From Collinsella sp. An7 (GTDB taxonomy: Bacteria > Actinomycetota > Coriobacteriia > Coriobacteriales > Coriobacteriaceae), in the NCBI RefSeq assembly GCF_002159335.1, contig NZ_NFHP01000010.1:1-35891 (forward strand): a stretch of DNA of 35,891 nucleotides, in the 5' to 3' direction. The first letter of the stretch is position 1, and every line of letters starts with the position of its first letter. Below, one piece after another: positions 1 to 8,231 of this stretch. The translations under genes were made by a program, and so were the position numbers. The notes below the pieces were generated by a model, which was not told the DNA's origin, ran no database searches, and saw only the letters and a program-made list of their open reading frames with translations.

Positions 1-76
1 AGGCTCTTCGGTGGTTTCTGTGGGAGAGATTCCGGCATAGGCCCAGCTCAGCGGGCGAAAACAACGATCTGGAACT

Positions 77-102
77 GAAACGGCCCCGGGAGGGGCCGTT
101 TC
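77..102 (+). terminator. Hairpin inside the IS left end
   Basis: GAAACGGCCCC and GGGGCCGTTTC form an 11-bp stem around a 4-nt loop, followed by few T residues. It sits about 60 nt upstream of the transposase start. Such a structure can block transcription running in from flanking DNA or hide the ribosome site in read-through RNA, a known protective device of insertion sequences. That role is inferred. Confidence 0.5.
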
Positions 103-159
103 CGCGTCATCCGCCTATGATTGCTAAGCCAAATTCAGACAACCGAAGAGGTGTGACGC

Positions 160-1533
160 ATGAAGAGTCTACTACTTCTCGCCCTCGGTCTGGCCCGCAC
201 GGTCGTCCTGGGCGCGCGCATCGAGGCCGAGCGCATCGTCGTGAGCGTCCGGCCCTACAAGCGCGAGCAGCGCCGCTGCCCCGTATGCGGCAGGGCCTGC
301 GACTTCTACGACATGGCGAACCGCGGGGCCCCCAGGCTGTGGAGGGCGATGGACCTGGCGCGCTCGGCCTGCTACCTGGAGTACGCGCCCTGCAGGGTGC
401 GCTGCCCGGAGCACGGCGTGCGCACCGAGGCCGTCCCCTGGGCGCGGCACGGGGCGCGCTTCACGCGCGACTTCGAGGACTGGGTGGCGTGGCTGGCGGT
501 CCGCTGCACCGCCCCGGCGGTCTCCGAGCTCGCCCGCGTCGAGTGGCACAGCGTGGGCGGCGTGTGCAGGCGCGTCTACGCCGAGCTGGAGGCCGCGCGC
601 GGCGCCTCGAGGTTCGACGGCGTGCGCCGCATCGGCATCGACGAGACGTCGTACAAGAAGGGCCACAAGTACGTCACGGTGGTCGTCGACCACGACCGCG
701 GCTGCCTCATCTGGGCGCACGAGGGCACCGGCAAGGACGTGCTCAACCTGTTCCTCGACGAGCTCACGCGCGAGCAGAGGCGCGCCATAGAGGTGGTGAC
801 CGCCGACGGCGCGAGGTGGATAAGGCAGCTGGTCAAGCGCCGCTGCCCCAACGCGAGGTGGGTCATGGACCCCTTCCACGTGGTCCAGTGGATGAACGAC
901 GCGCTCGACGCCGTGCGCTGCGAGGAGTGGAACGCCGCCAGGGCCGCCGCCAGGGCCGCCAGGCCCAGGCCCGAGGGCAAGCGCGGCAGGCCTGCCAAAG
1001 GCGAGCTGCCGCCCGAGGAGGTCAGGGCGCTCGAGGAGGAGGCGGCCTCCATCAAGGGCAGCCGCTACGCGCTCGTGAAGAACCCCGAGGACCTCACCGA
1101 CGGCCAGAGGGCGAGGCTCGAGGCGCTCAAGAAGAGGGCCGGCTCGCGGCTGGTCAGGGCCTGGGAGCTCAAGGAGGACCTGCGGGCCGTCTTCCGGGCA
1201 GCCGACGGCTCCGAGGCCGCCGAGCTGCTCGACGACTGGATGCACAGGGCCGCCTACTGCAAGATCGCCAAGGTCGTCGCCGTGGAGAAGAAGGTGCGCC
1301 GCCGGCGCGACGACATCATCGCCGCAGTCGAGCTCGGCATCAGCAACGGGCGCGTAGAGGCCATCAACAACAAGATCAAGGTGACGGTGAGGATGGGCTA
1401 CGGCTTCCGCAACACCGACAACCTCGTGGCCCTGCTCATGCTCAGGTGCGGCGACTGCCAGCCCCAGCTCCCGGGTCGCCCGGTGAAGGCGAGGAAGAAG
1501 GGCGTGAAGGGAGCGAAGAGCGTTGCTGCCTAG
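160..1533 (+). CDS. ISL3-family transposase
   Basis: This 457-residue DDE transposase catalyses movement of the surrounding element. The N-terminal zinc-binding region has CPVCGRAC at residues 40-47 and a second Cys pair near 78-82. The catalytic core has IGIDETSYKKGHKY (Asp161), VMDPFHVVQWMND (Asp237) and the late GRVEAINNKIK segment carrying the Glu, all typical of ISL3. The ATG at 160 follows a purine-rich AGAGGTG about 8 nt upstream. An upstream in-frame extension is not expected for the family. A long overlapping frame over the same bases is a GC-rich shadow. The gene looks intact. Confidence 0.93.
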   Translation: MKSLLLLALGLARTVVLGARIEAERIVVSVRPYKREQRRCPVCGRACDFYDMANRGAPRLWRAMDLARSACYLEYAPCRVRCPEHGVRTEAVPWARHGARFTRDFEDWVAWLAVRCTAPAVSELARVEWHSVGGVCRRVYAELEAARGASRFDGVRRIGIDETSYKKGHKYVTVVVDHDRGCLIWAHEGTGKDVLNLFLDELTREQRRAIEVVTADGARWIRQLVKRRCPNARWVMDPFHVVQWMNDALDAVRCEEWNAARAAARAARPRPEGKRGRPAKGELPPEEVRALEEEAASIKGSRYALVKNPEDLTDGQRARLEALKKRAGSRLVRAWELKEDLRAVFRAADGSEAAELLDDWMHRAAYCKIAKVVAVEKKVRRRRDDIIAAVELGISNGRVEAINNKIKVTVRMGYGFRNTDNLVALLMLRCGDCQPQLPGRPVKARKKGVKGAKSVAA

Positions 1534-1565
1534 GCTAGCCCCTTGTCACACAAACTACCGAAGCC

Positions 1566-1782
1566 TCCAAAAGGAGGAGGCGAGAAGCGGTGGTGGTGGG
1601 GGGCACCTCAGAAGAGACAACCCAGAGAGTTACCGCAACGAGCCCAACGGTGTCCAAGCAAAAGGCGAAGCCAAGCACCCACAAGACCCAAGCGTCCCAA
1701 AGTCATCCCACCAGTTCCACCGGTGCATCAGCCACAACGCCCCCTCATCCTTGACCAACAGCGAGGCACCCGAGTCAACGCA
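1566..1782. other. Non-coding flank of unknown origin
   Basis: About 215 bases between the IS right end and a large hairpin. The plus strand is rich in A and C and unlike nearby spacers. Read on the minus strand it gives a short open stretch containing LMHRWNWWDDFGTLG with no start site or recognisable family. It may be the remnant of a gene cut by the IS, but I see no clear homology. Confidence 0.3.
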
Positions 1783-1890
1783 GGTCCCGGAGGTCGGTGC
1801 GGGGCGGGCCCGTATTGGGGCGACTCGCGAAGCGAGCCCAAAGGGCGCGGAGCCCCATTACGGGCCCGCCCCGCACCGACCTCCGGGACC
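1783..1890. repeat. Giant hairpin with conserved apex, copy 1
   Basis: Bases 1783-1814 are an exact reverse complement of 1859-1890 (32 bp). Pairing continues to 1820/1853 with one mismatch, giving about 38 bp of stem. The loop (1821-1852) contains CGACTCGCGAAGCGAG, which recurs in two other hairpins in this window. It starts 10 nt after the stop of the minus-strand hydrolase, so it may end that transcript, though no T run follows. Confidence 0.8.
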
Positions 1891-1900
1891 GGTGGGGGAG

Positions 1901-3247
1901 TTACGCGGACTGCCGAGCGCTCCACTCCCAGAGGCCTACGGGCTCGCTGTCGATCATGACGTTGGTCCCGTCGACCTCGGTGCGGCAGAAGTCGTTGAAC
2001 ACATGGATCCACACGCCGTGGTTGAAGGTCTTCTTGGGCGAGCCGTCGGCCTCGCGGTACACGCCGGTGAGGTCCTCAACGTGGTCAAAGTAGGTCAGGT
2101 GCACCGGTGCGCCGACTGCGGTGAGCGCACGGTAGAGCGGAAGCACGGTCTCAGTGGGGTCAACGAGCTCGTCGCCCTTGCTGTGCGTAAACCACAGCGG
2201 CGTTTGCGCGAGGGCGGCCACATCCTCGTCCGTCGCGTCATACCACGGCGCGCAGCAGGGCAGACCGGCCGCAAAGAAACCGGGGTAGTCGCGACACATG
2301 CGCAGCGTCATAAAGCCGCCGTTGGAAAGGCCGCCGATCACGATGCGGCTCGGGTCGATGCGGTCGGCGTGCGCGGCCACAAACTCGTCGATAAGCGCCT
2401 TGAGCGCCGCCACATAGATGCTCTGGTTGCTGTGACCGAGCTGTTCCACGCCGTTATCCATCCAAAACGTCGGGCACTGCGGCACGAGCACCCAGGCCGC
2501 GTCATCAAAGTAACGCTGGATCTTGGCGCCCGAGAGCGCCGTCACGCGATTGCCCGTATAGGCGCGCGAGGGGCCCTCCGGCACAAGCGGCCCGCCCTTG
2601 CCGGCAAGGTCAACACCTGCGCCCTCGCCCGCACCGTGCAGGTACACAATGAGTGCGCCGCGCTCGGGGACGACCTCGGGCTTGCCGAGGTTGCCGAGGG
2701 GCTGGCGGGGCTCGCGGTCAAAATCGGGCTCATAGTAGCCGTAGGCGAGCTGGATGCCATCCACCGCCTTAGACATGACGGCCTCGTGCCAGCGGTCGAG
2801 CGCCGGGCAGAGGTCGCCGTCGCTCTCGTCAAAGATAAGGCCGCTGATGGGATCGGGGTCGCCGGGCAGCTCGGCGAGGAGCGTTACGCGAAAGCGGTTC
2901 TCGATATAACGCGAGCCCATCACGCCGCCCTCGATGCGCTTGGTGAGGCGCGTCTCGGGGAGCTCGAGCGTAATAAATGAGCCGCGACGGCAACGATTGC
3001 CCGAAGCGTCTGAGGGGTAGGCGGCGCACACGGGCACGTAGCCCACGGAGGGGGAGGCGTGGTCGGCGCCGCGCTCGGCGCGCATGAGCACCTCGCCCGT
3101 GCGCTCGTAGCGCGCGCAGAAGACGTTGAAGATCTGGGGCGAGATGCCGGCCTCGTTGAGCTCCTCGGGAATCTCGAGCACAAGCTTGGATACCCAGGGG
3201 CCAAAATCTCCCAGGGTGGTAACGGTGCGGTAGTGGAGCTCTGACAT
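1901..3247 (-). CDS. Alpha/beta hydrolase (prolyl-oligopeptidase/esterase type)
   Basis: A 448-residue protein. The C-terminal half is an alpha/beta-hydrolase fold: an oxyanion segment YLHGAGEGAG, the nucleophile elbow GGLSNGGF (Ser in G-x-S-x-G), a THSKGDELVDP segment that probably carries the acid, and a late NHGVWIHVF with the likely catalytic His. The N-terminal 180 residues look like the beta-rich extension seen in some PHB-depolymerase or feruloyl-esterase-like proteins. No signal peptide is visible, so it is probably cytoplasmic. The start MSELHY fits a GAGAGGAC ribosome site. A longer frame upstream runs through the promoter and is rejected. Substrate unknown; an ester or peptide is inferred. 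It diverges from the PTS gene at 3732. Confidence 0.82.
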   Translation of the reverse strand: MSELHYRTVTTLGDFGPWVSKLVLEIPEELNEAGISPQIFNVFCARYERTGEVLMRAERGADHASPSVGYVPVCAAYPSDASGNRCRRGSFITLELPETRLTKRIEGGVMGSRYIENRFRVTLLAELPGDPDPISGLIFDESDGDLCPALDRWHEAVMSKAVDGIQLAYGYYEPDFDREPRQPLGNLGKPEVVPERGALIVYLHGAGEGAGVDLAGKGGPLVPEGPSRAYTGNRVTALSGAKIQRYFDDAAWVLVPQCPTFWMDNGVEQLGHSNQSIYVAALKALIDEFVAAHADRIDPSRIVIGGLSNGGFMTLRMCRDYPGFFAAGLPCCAPWYDATDEDVAALAQTPLWFTHSKGDELVDPTETVLPLYRALTAVGAPVHLTYFDHVEDLTGVYREADGSPKKTFNHGVWIHVFNDFCRTEVDGTNVMIDSEPVGLWEWSARQSA

Positions 3248-3273
3248 GGTCGGTCCTCTCACGTAGACAGATA

Positions 3274-3290
3274 TAAACATGTTTAGTATA
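3274..3290 (-). promoter_or_regulatory. Hydrolase promoter with palindromic operator
   Basis: On the minus strand a TATACT -10 box lies at 3290-3285, 38 nt before the start codon. Just downstream, at 3285-3274, is the perfect 12-bp palindrome TAAACATGTTTA. A palindrome covering the start point is a typical repressor site. No good -35 box is seen. Confidence 0.45.
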
Positions 3291-3571
3291 CAGAGCGGGC
3301 AGCGCGCGATTGGGTTGAACCGGTGAGCGTCGCATTTGGGGTGTTGAGTGGTTATGCCAGCACAAAGTCTTGCCCCGCCACGGCCTATCGATCGTCTGCG
3401 CAGGTACATGCAGCCCATTTGCGCTAGGCACGACCGCTGCGTCATGCCGGTTGGGCGGCATAGACAATTCCCGCATCGGGCCATACCATATACCAAAATG
3501 CCGCTAACCCACGCACCTGAGCGCCGCCGCGCCAAGCAACCGCTCTGCGTGCAAACTTGACGCAAACTTGA

Positions 3572-3602
3572 CGTTCACCTGACAATTTCGACCGTTCACC
3601 GG
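3572..3602 (+). promoter_or_regulatory. Bipartite CGTTCAC-N7-TTTCGACCGTTCACCGG site
   Basis: CGTTCAC is followed after 7 nt by TTTCGACCGTTCACCGG. The same two-part sequence, with the same 7-nt spacer, is upstream of xfp (8170-8200) and, inverted, upstream of the alpha-glucoside PTS (27488-27518). The two CGTTCAC cores are 21 bp apart, two helical turns. A shared regulator site is inferred. Confidence 0.55.
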
Positions 3603-3654
3603 ACGTCTCGCAGCTAAAGCGTCTATCGCCCGTTAGGATACAAGATGTAAACAT

Positions 3655-3676
3655 TCAGTAAACAACCGTTTACTGA
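3655..3676 (+). promoter_or_regulatory. Inverted-repeat operator before PTS gene
   Basis: TCAGTAAAC and GTTTACTGA are exact inverted 9-mers separated by AACC. The site lies between the likely -10 region and the ribosome site of the EIIBC gene, where a bound repressor would block transcription. The cognate regulator is unknown. Confidence 0.5.
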
Positions 3677-3731
3677 TCGGCAGACCGGCCGCACAGGACG
3701 GCGCCCGGCCACGGCAATGGGAGGGGACCCC

Positions 3732-5186
3732 ATGGCAGTAGATAACAAACAAATTGCCCAGAGCGTCCTAGAGCTGGTGGGAGGAGCGTCCAACGTCACC
3801 ACGGCGACGAACTGCATGACGCGCCTGCGCCTCACGCTCAAGGACAACAACCTGGCCGACATCGAGAAGATCAAGAAGGTCAAGGGCGTGCTCGGGGCGC
3901 AGTTCTCCGGCAGTCAGCTTCAGGTCATCATCGGCCAGAACGTGCCCAAGGTACTCGACGAGTTCATCGCCATCTCGGGCGTGGCGCGCGGTGTCGAGGT
4001 CAAGGAGAACCTCGACGCGCCCAAGGAGAAGATCACCCTCAAGGCCATTCCGGGCATCCTGCTCGACTACCTCTCCGGCTCCATGACCCAGCTCATCCCG
4101 CTGCTCATGGCCGGCGGTCTCTTCCGCACCATCGCGGCGGTGCTCGGGCCCACCATGCTCGGCGTGCTTTCCGACACCGACCCCACCTACACGTTCCTCT
4201 ACACCACCCTCTACGAGGCGACGTTTACCTTTATCCCCATCTACCTGGGTTATGCTGCAGCTAAGAAGATCGGCGCCAGCCCGGTGCTCGGCATGCTGCT
4301 CGGCGGCGCGCTCATGGCTCCTTCGGTGGTGAGCGCTGCGTCCGAGGGCGGCAGCGGCATCATCTCGGTCTACGGCATCCAGATTGCCGCGGCCAACTAC
4401 CAGCAGACGGTGCTGCCCATCATCCTGTCGGTGCCGGTGCTCTACTTCATTGAAAAGTTCTTCCGCAAGCACATGCCCGATGTGCTCTCCACGGTGTTCA
4501 CGCCGTTCTGCACCATGATCGTGACCATCCCCATCGCCTTCATCATCCTCGCGCCGATTGGCAACGCGATTGGTAACGTCATCGCCAACGCGCTCTTTGG
4601 CCTGGCCGACATGGGTGGCATCGCAGTCTTTGTTGTTATGGCGATCCTCGGCGCCTTCTGGCAGCTCTTCGTGGTGGCCGGCATGCACATGCCCGTCATC
4701 CTGCTCGCTCAGGTGCAGATCATCGCTGCTGGCTACGACCCGTTTGTCTTCGTCTCCACCAACTGCGCCATGACGGCCGTGTGGGGCTGCGCCTTTGGTG
4801 CGTTCCTGCGTATGCGTAACCCCGACGAGAAGGGTCTCGCCATCGGTTACGTCATCTCCGCTATCGCCGGCGGCGTGACCGAGCCCGCCCTCTTCGGCAT
4901 CCTGCTGCGCTTCCGTCGCACCATGCTCGGCATGTTCATCGGCGGTGCCATCGGCGCGGTGTTCTCCGGTATCGTGGGCGTGACCTACTACATGGCTGGT
5001 GGCGCATCCAACTTCTTGGTGTTCACCAACTATCTCCAGGGCGGTCAGATGAACACGGTCCTGGCTATCGCCGGCATGGTTATCTCCTTCGTGATCGCTG
5101 CCATCGTGGTCTACATCATGGGCTTCACCAAGGAGGAGCTCGCCGAGATGGACGAGGAGAACGAGGCCGAGCTCATCGGCGCGTAG
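3732..5186 (+). CDS. PTS EIIBC permease, glucose/glucoside superfamily
   Basis: A sugar-phosphorylating permease of 484 residues. The N-terminal EIIB domain (about 1-90) carries the phosphocysteine motif TNCMTRLRL with Cys28. The EIIC domain (about 95-475) is strongly hydrophobic with many membrane segments and contains GGVTEPALFGI, a conserved EIIC sugar-site loop. No EIIA domain is present, so phosphate must come from a separate EIIA, perhaps the one at 33032-33565. The domain order and EIIB sequence resemble the MurP/sucrose/beta-glucoside branch, but the sugar cannot be fixed. The ATG at 3732 follows GGGAGGGGAC; an ATG 15 nt earlier lies in that ribosome site. A strong terminator follows. 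Confidence 0.9.
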   Translation: MAVDNKQIAQSVLELVGGASNVTTATNCMTRLRLTLKDNNLADIEKIKKVKGVLGAQFSGSQLQVIIGQNVPKVLDEFIAISGVARGVEVKENLDAPKEKITLKAIPGILLDYLSGSMTQLIPLLMAGGLFRTIAAVLGPTMLGVLSDTDPTYTFLYTTLYEATFTFIPIYLGYAAAKKIGASPVLGMLLGGALMAPSVVSAASEGGSGIISVYGIQIAAANYQQTVLPIILSVPVLYFIEKFFRKHMPDVLSTVFTPFCTMIVTIPIAFIILAPIGNAIGNVIANALFGLADMGGIAVFVVMAILGAFWQLFVVAGMHMPVILLAQVQIIAAGYDPFVFVSTNCAMTAVWGCAFGAFLRMRNPDEKGLAIGYVISAIAGGVTEPALFGILLRFRRTMLGMFIGGAIGAVFSGIVGVTYYMAGGASNFLVFTNYLQGGQMNTVLAIAGMVISFVIAAIVVYIMGFTKEELAEMDEENEAELIGA

Positions 5187-5245
5187 GAACTCTCGCCTCT
5201 GGTTTGACCATCCTGCTGTCCGGGACGTCCTGACGGACTAAGCAG

Positions 5246-5286
5246 AAAACAGCCCCGTGCGGCAGTGCGCTGCACGGGGCTGTTTG
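5246..5286 (+). terminator. Rho-independent terminator after EIIBC
   Basis: AAACAGCCCCGTGC pairs perfectly with GCACGGGGCTGTTT, a 14-bp stem around an 11-nt loop, with A residues before and T residues after. It ends the PTS transcript about 60 nt past its stop and separates it from the glycosidase gene. Confidence 0.85.
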
Positions 5287-5372
5287 ATATACACGCGGCG
5301 GGGACGGGCCCGAGCGCTACGCCGGGTACCATGTCTTCACGGCCGCATTCGCCCACAACGAAGGGAATCGCA

Positions 5373-6674
5373 ATGGCAACTTTGGGAACGCTCGCCGTCA
5401 ACAATCGGCACGACGGCTTTACGCTCAACGGCAAGCCCTGGTTCTGGCTGGCCGATACCTGCTGGAGCGCGTTTACGAGCATCACGCTCGAAGATTGGGA
5501 TTACTATCTCGCCCGCCGCGCCGAGCAGGGTATCAACACGCTGCAGATCAACACCCTGCCGCAGTGGGACCGCTGCCGTCCCGACCTGGGCATCTACCCG
5601 TATGCGAGCGAGGATGGCACAACGTTTGACTGGTCGCGCCCCAACCCCGCCTACTGGGAGCGCGCTCGTGAGATGTGCCGCATGGTCGTGGAGCACGGCA
5701 TCCGCCCGGCGCTCGTGCTCATGTGGTGCAACTACGTGCCCGGCACGTGGGGCGCTATGATCGCCGAGCGTTTTGGCACGCCGGTGATGCCGCTCGAGGA
5801 GGTCGCCGCGCACGTGCGCCGCGTGGTTGAGGAGCTCGACGAGTTCGATCCGGTCTACGTGGTGACGGGCGATACCGATTGGAAGAGTGACGAGTGCCTG
5901 CCCTATTACGAGGCGGCGCTCGCCACGGTGTGCGAGCTTGCGCCCACGCGCCTGCGCACTATGCACATCAACCGTGCCAACCGCACCATCCCGGCGCAGT
6001 TTGTGGACCGGCTCGACTTTCTTATGTTCCAGCCGGGGCACAACGCCGGCGCGCAGGACGAGGCGTGGAAGCTGCCGGAGGACCTCGCGGCCGCCCATCC
6101 CGGCAAGCCGATGGTCAACTCCGAGCCTTGCTACGAGATGATGGGCGCAAGCCGCAACGTCTACGTGCGCTTTGGCGCCAAGGAGTGCCGCGCGAGCGCG
6201 TGGTCGGGCATTCTGGCCGGCGCCTCGGCCGGCGTGACCTACGGCGCGCACGGCATCTGGAACTGGCAGACCTCGCGCTCGGAGGGCTCGGCACTCGGCG
6301 AGGGCTTTGACGCGCCTTTCCGCTGGCAGGAGGCGCTGCAGCTTCCCGGTGTGTGGGACTTTGGGCTGATCCCGCAGGTGCTGGGCGTGCTGACGCACGG
6401 GAGCACCGACGCCGTGGAGCCCGCGCAGGACGTGCTCGACGATGCGCGCGAGGCCATCCGCGTGGCGCGCGTGGGCGAGCGGTCGGTGGCCTACCTGCCG
6501 TTTGCGACGGTGCTCAAGCTCAAGCTCGATGCCTCTCGCAGCTGGACGGCCGCCGCGTTTGACCTCGAGGGTAAGCGCGTGGCGCACCTGCCCGTGACGC
6601 CGTGCGAGGACGGCATCCGCGTGGCGCAGCACCCGTTTACCGCCGATGCGCTCGTGGTGGTGACGCCGGCGTAG
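5373..6674 (+). CDS. GH140-like (DUF4038) glycoside hydrolase
   Basis: A 433-residue protein of the apiosidase-like DUF4038 family. It opens with the family signature FTLNGKPWFWLADTCWSAF (about residues 15-33) and shows the barrel segments GINTLQINTLPQWD, ALVLMWCNYVPGTWG and KPMVNSEPCYE. The last of these carries a conserved Glu likely in the active site. The last 85 residues resemble the small beta domain (putative collagen-binding domain) found after DUF4038. There is no signal peptide, so it acts on an imported oligosaccharide or glycoside. GH140 members are known to release apiose from pectin side chains; substrate identity here is inferred only. The ATG at 5373 follows AAGGGA. It sits between a PTS permease and a LacI regulator. 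Confidence 0.8.
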   Translation: MATLGTLAVNNRHDGFTLNGKPWFWLADTCWSAFTSITLEDWDYYLARRAEQGINTLQINTLPQWDRCRPDLGIYPYASEDGTTFDWSRPNPAYWERAREMCRMVVEHGIRPALVLMWCNYVPGTWGAMIAERFGTPVMPLEEVAAHVRRVVEELDEFDPVYVVTGDTDWKSDECLPYYEAALATVCELAPTRLRTMHINRANRTIPAQFVDRLDFLMFQPGHNAGAQDEAWKLPEDLAAAHPGKPMVNSEPCYEMMGASRNVYVRFGAKECRASAWSGILAGASAGVTYGAHGIWNWQTSRSEGSALGEGFDAPFRWQEALQLPGVWDFGLIPQVLGVLTHGSTDAVEPAQDVLDDAREAIRVARVGERSVAYLPFATVLKLKLDASRSWTAAAFDLEGKRVAHLPVTPCEDGIRVAQHPFTADALVVVTPA

Positions 6675-6853
6675 CGCGAGCTGCGGCGCCGAGATGCCGA
6701 AGTGCGGGTTGCGGGCGCCGGAGGCAGACAGACAACGTGACGGCGCGCCCAAGGAGGCCTCTCTGTTCGAGGCGCTTTGACCGGTGCCTCCCCGGGACAG
6801 CTGGTCGTGCCCCGGTCGCCTTGCACAGCTCGTTTTCACATACTCGCCGTTCG

Positions 6854-6862
6854 TGCTACCGT
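6854..6862 (+). promoter_or_regulatory. Extended -10 promoter of lacI-type gene
   Basis: TGCTACCGT, an extended -10 box (TG-n-TAnnnT), lies 65 nt before the LacI start codon. The same TGCTA form recurs before other genes here (13313, 16263, 17359). No clear -35 box. Confidence 0.35.
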
Positions 6863-6926
6863 GATGGGGCGTCGTGCCGGGCCGATCGGGCCGCGCGCGG
6901 CGCCCCATCGCATGGAGGAGGCACGC

Positions 6927-7946
6927 ATGGCCAAGGTGACGCTCAAGGAGATTGCGCGCGAAGCGGGGCTGTCCGTCTCGACGGTCTCGCTCGTGCTCAA
7001 CAACCGACCGTGCCGCGTCTCGGACGAGAACCGCCGGCGCATCAAGGCCATCGCCGCGGCCAAGCGCTACGTGCCCAACCAGATCGCGCGCAGCCTGGTG
7101 ATGCAGCGCTCCGGCACGCTCGGGCTCATTGTGCCCAACATCGAGAGCCGCTTTTTCTCGCGCCTCGCCAAGAACCTCGAGCAGCGGTGCCGCGCACGCG
7201 GCTATGCGCTCTTCATCACCACCTCGGACGACCTCGCCTCGCAGGATATCGAGCTCATCTCCACCCTCGTTACCCGCGGGGTCGAGGGGCTCTTTATCGT
7301 GATGGGCAACCAGCGCGAGGGCGGCGAGGAGCTGCCCGAGCGCATTGCCGAGTGCCCCGTGCCCTACGTGATGATCGACCGCGTGCTCGACGAGCTCGCC
7401 TGCGACAAGGTGCTCTTTGATAACGAGCTGGGCGGCTACCTGGCCACGCGGCACCTGCTGGAGCACGGGCACCGGCGGATTGCGTGCATCGTCAACGCGT
7501 CGCGCTCCGAGACGGGTCGGCGGCGTCTCGACGGGTACCGCCGCGCGCTCGACGAGTTTGGCGTGACGTTTGACCAGGGGCTCGTCTTTGACTCGGACTA
7601 CTACATTCCCGCGGCGTACGAGGCGGCGGCCGGCGTGCTCGAGACGGACGCGACCGCGGTGTTCGCGAGCTCGGACAACATCGCACTCGGGCTCCTCAAG
7701 CGCCTGTACGAGCGGGGCAGCCGCGTGCCGCGCGACTACTCGGTGGTGAGCTACGACAACTCCGCGGCCGACTCGCTCTTTGAGCCGGCGCTCACGGCGA
7801 TCGATCAGGACGTTTCGGTGCTCGCGGAGGAGGCGCTCGCGCTCATGCTGCGGCGGCTCGAGGGCGGCTCAGCAGACAGCGTTGAGCCGGTGACGCGCCT
7901 TCTGGAACCGCGTCTCGTGGAGCACGCGAGCGTGCAGACGGTGTAG
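6927..7946 (+). CDS. LacI-family transcriptional regulator
   Basis: A 339-residue DNA-binding regulator. Residues 3-27 form the LacI helix-turn-helix (VTLKEIAREAGLSVSTVSLVLNN), followed by the hinge helix region and a periplasmic-binding-protein-like sensor domain starting at GTLGLIVPNI. C-terminal landmarks include AVFASSDNIALGLLKRL and VSYDNSAADSLFEPALTAIDQD. The ATG at 6927 follows a perfect GGAGGAG 6 nt upstream; an in-frame ATG 15 nt earlier is covered by that site. It lies directly upstream of the xfp promoter, which has two palindromes with the central CG typical of LacI operators. It may therefore repress xfp in response to a sugar or sugar phosphate. It could also control the glycosidase upstream. 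Confidence 0.92.
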   Translation: MAKVTLKEIAREAGLSVSTVSLVLNNRPCRVSDENRRRIKAIAAAKRYVPNQIARSLVMQRSGTLGLIVPNIESRFFSRLAKNLEQRCRARGYALFITTSDDLASQDIELISTLVTRGVEGLFIVMGNQREGGEELPERIAECPVPYVMIDRVLDELACDKVLFDNELGGYLATRHLLEHGHRRIACIVNASRSETGRRRLDGYRRALDEFGVTFDQGLVFDSDYYIPAAYEAAAGVLETDATAVFASSDNIALGLLKRLYERGSRVPRDYSVVSYDNSAADSLFEPALTAIDQDVSVLAEEALALMLRRLEGGSADSVEPVTRLLEPRLVEHASVQTV

Positions 7947-7973
7947 AGGAGCTCGTGTCGGACGCGTGGCCTG

Positions 7974-8092
7974 TCTAATAGAAGGAATCAGTCGACCCGG
8001 ACCCCGAACCCTGACTGATTCTGTCCAATAGAAAGAACCAGTCAATCCGAGCCAAGATTTCGACGGATTCTTTCTAGTAGAAGGAATCGGAC
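7974..8092. repeat. Tandem ~49-bp repeat with inverted arms
   Basis: Three related units start at 7974, 8024 and 8072 with TCTAATAGAAGGAATCAGTC, TCCAATAGAAAGAACCAGTC and TCTAGTAGAAGGAATCGGAC. The first two units also contain an inverted partner: GAATCAGTC pairs with GACTGATTC (8013-8021), and AGAAAGAA-type bases at 8030-8043 pair with those at 8062-8075. The array lies between the LacI stop and the xfp control region. It may form consecutive hairpins in the LacI 3' RNA; function unknown. Confidence 0.6.
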
Positions 8093-8169
8093 GGGGCGGG
8101 AGCGACCGGCGGGATCGGTTGCGTTGCAACCTTGGCGCTCACCCACAACACCAGTCCAAGATAAAACAC

Positions 8170-8200
8170 CGTTCATCTCCGTTTATCTACCGTTCACCGG
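8170..8200 (+). promoter_or_regulatory. Bipartite motif upstream of xfp
   Basis: CGTTCAT, a 7-nt spacer, then TATCTACCGTTCACCGG. The second part matches the EIIBC upstream site in 15 of 17 bases. An extra CCGTTTAT lies in between, so CCGTT-type cores recur every 10-11 bp, one helical turn. The ATG is 127 nt downstream, close to the 130 nt at the EIIBC gene. Confidence 0.55.
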
Positions 8201-8231
8201 TGCAAGCACGGCATTTTGACCCAAAGTTGAA

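Larger units (their letters stand above)
2..1565 (+). mobile_element. ISL3-family insertion sequence
   Basis: The element has one transposase gene and short imperfect terminal inverted repeats. The left end starts GGCTCTTCGGTGG near base 2, close to the GGCTCTTC-type ends known for ISL3 elements. The right end (about 1545-1565, ending ACTACCGAAGCC) is its reverse complement except for a 2-nt gap and a few mismatches. The left flank falls outside the window, so the target duplication cannot be checked. A strong hairpin at 77-102 lies between the left end and the transposase. Confidence 0.75.
3248..3731. other. Divergent regulatory spacer, hydrolase / PTS
   Basis: This 484-bp gap holds, from left to right, the hydrolase promoter, about 270 bp with no clear feature, a bipartite motif (3572-3602) shared with two other carbohydrate genes, a possible TAGGAT -10 box at 3634-3639, and a 22-bp inverted repeat (3655-3676) ahead of the PTS gene. 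Confidence 0.5.

Noticed and set aside
1566-1782. Short open frames on both strands beside the IS
   Set aside because: No start signals, no domain, biased composition; kept only as unexplained flank.
6825-6853. A possible fourth bipartite motif before the LacI gene
   Set aside because: CGTTTTC and CCGTTCG words occur, but the spacing is shorter and the TTTCGACC part is missing.
5337-7472. A 711-codon open frame on the minus strand
   Set aside because: It is a GC-skew shadow of the glycosidase and LacI genes, has no ribosome site and no recognisable domain.
7974-8092. Tandem units considered as a short CRISPR array
   Set aside because: The repeats are imperfect and carry inverted partners, the spacers are not of uniform unique type, and no cas gene is present.
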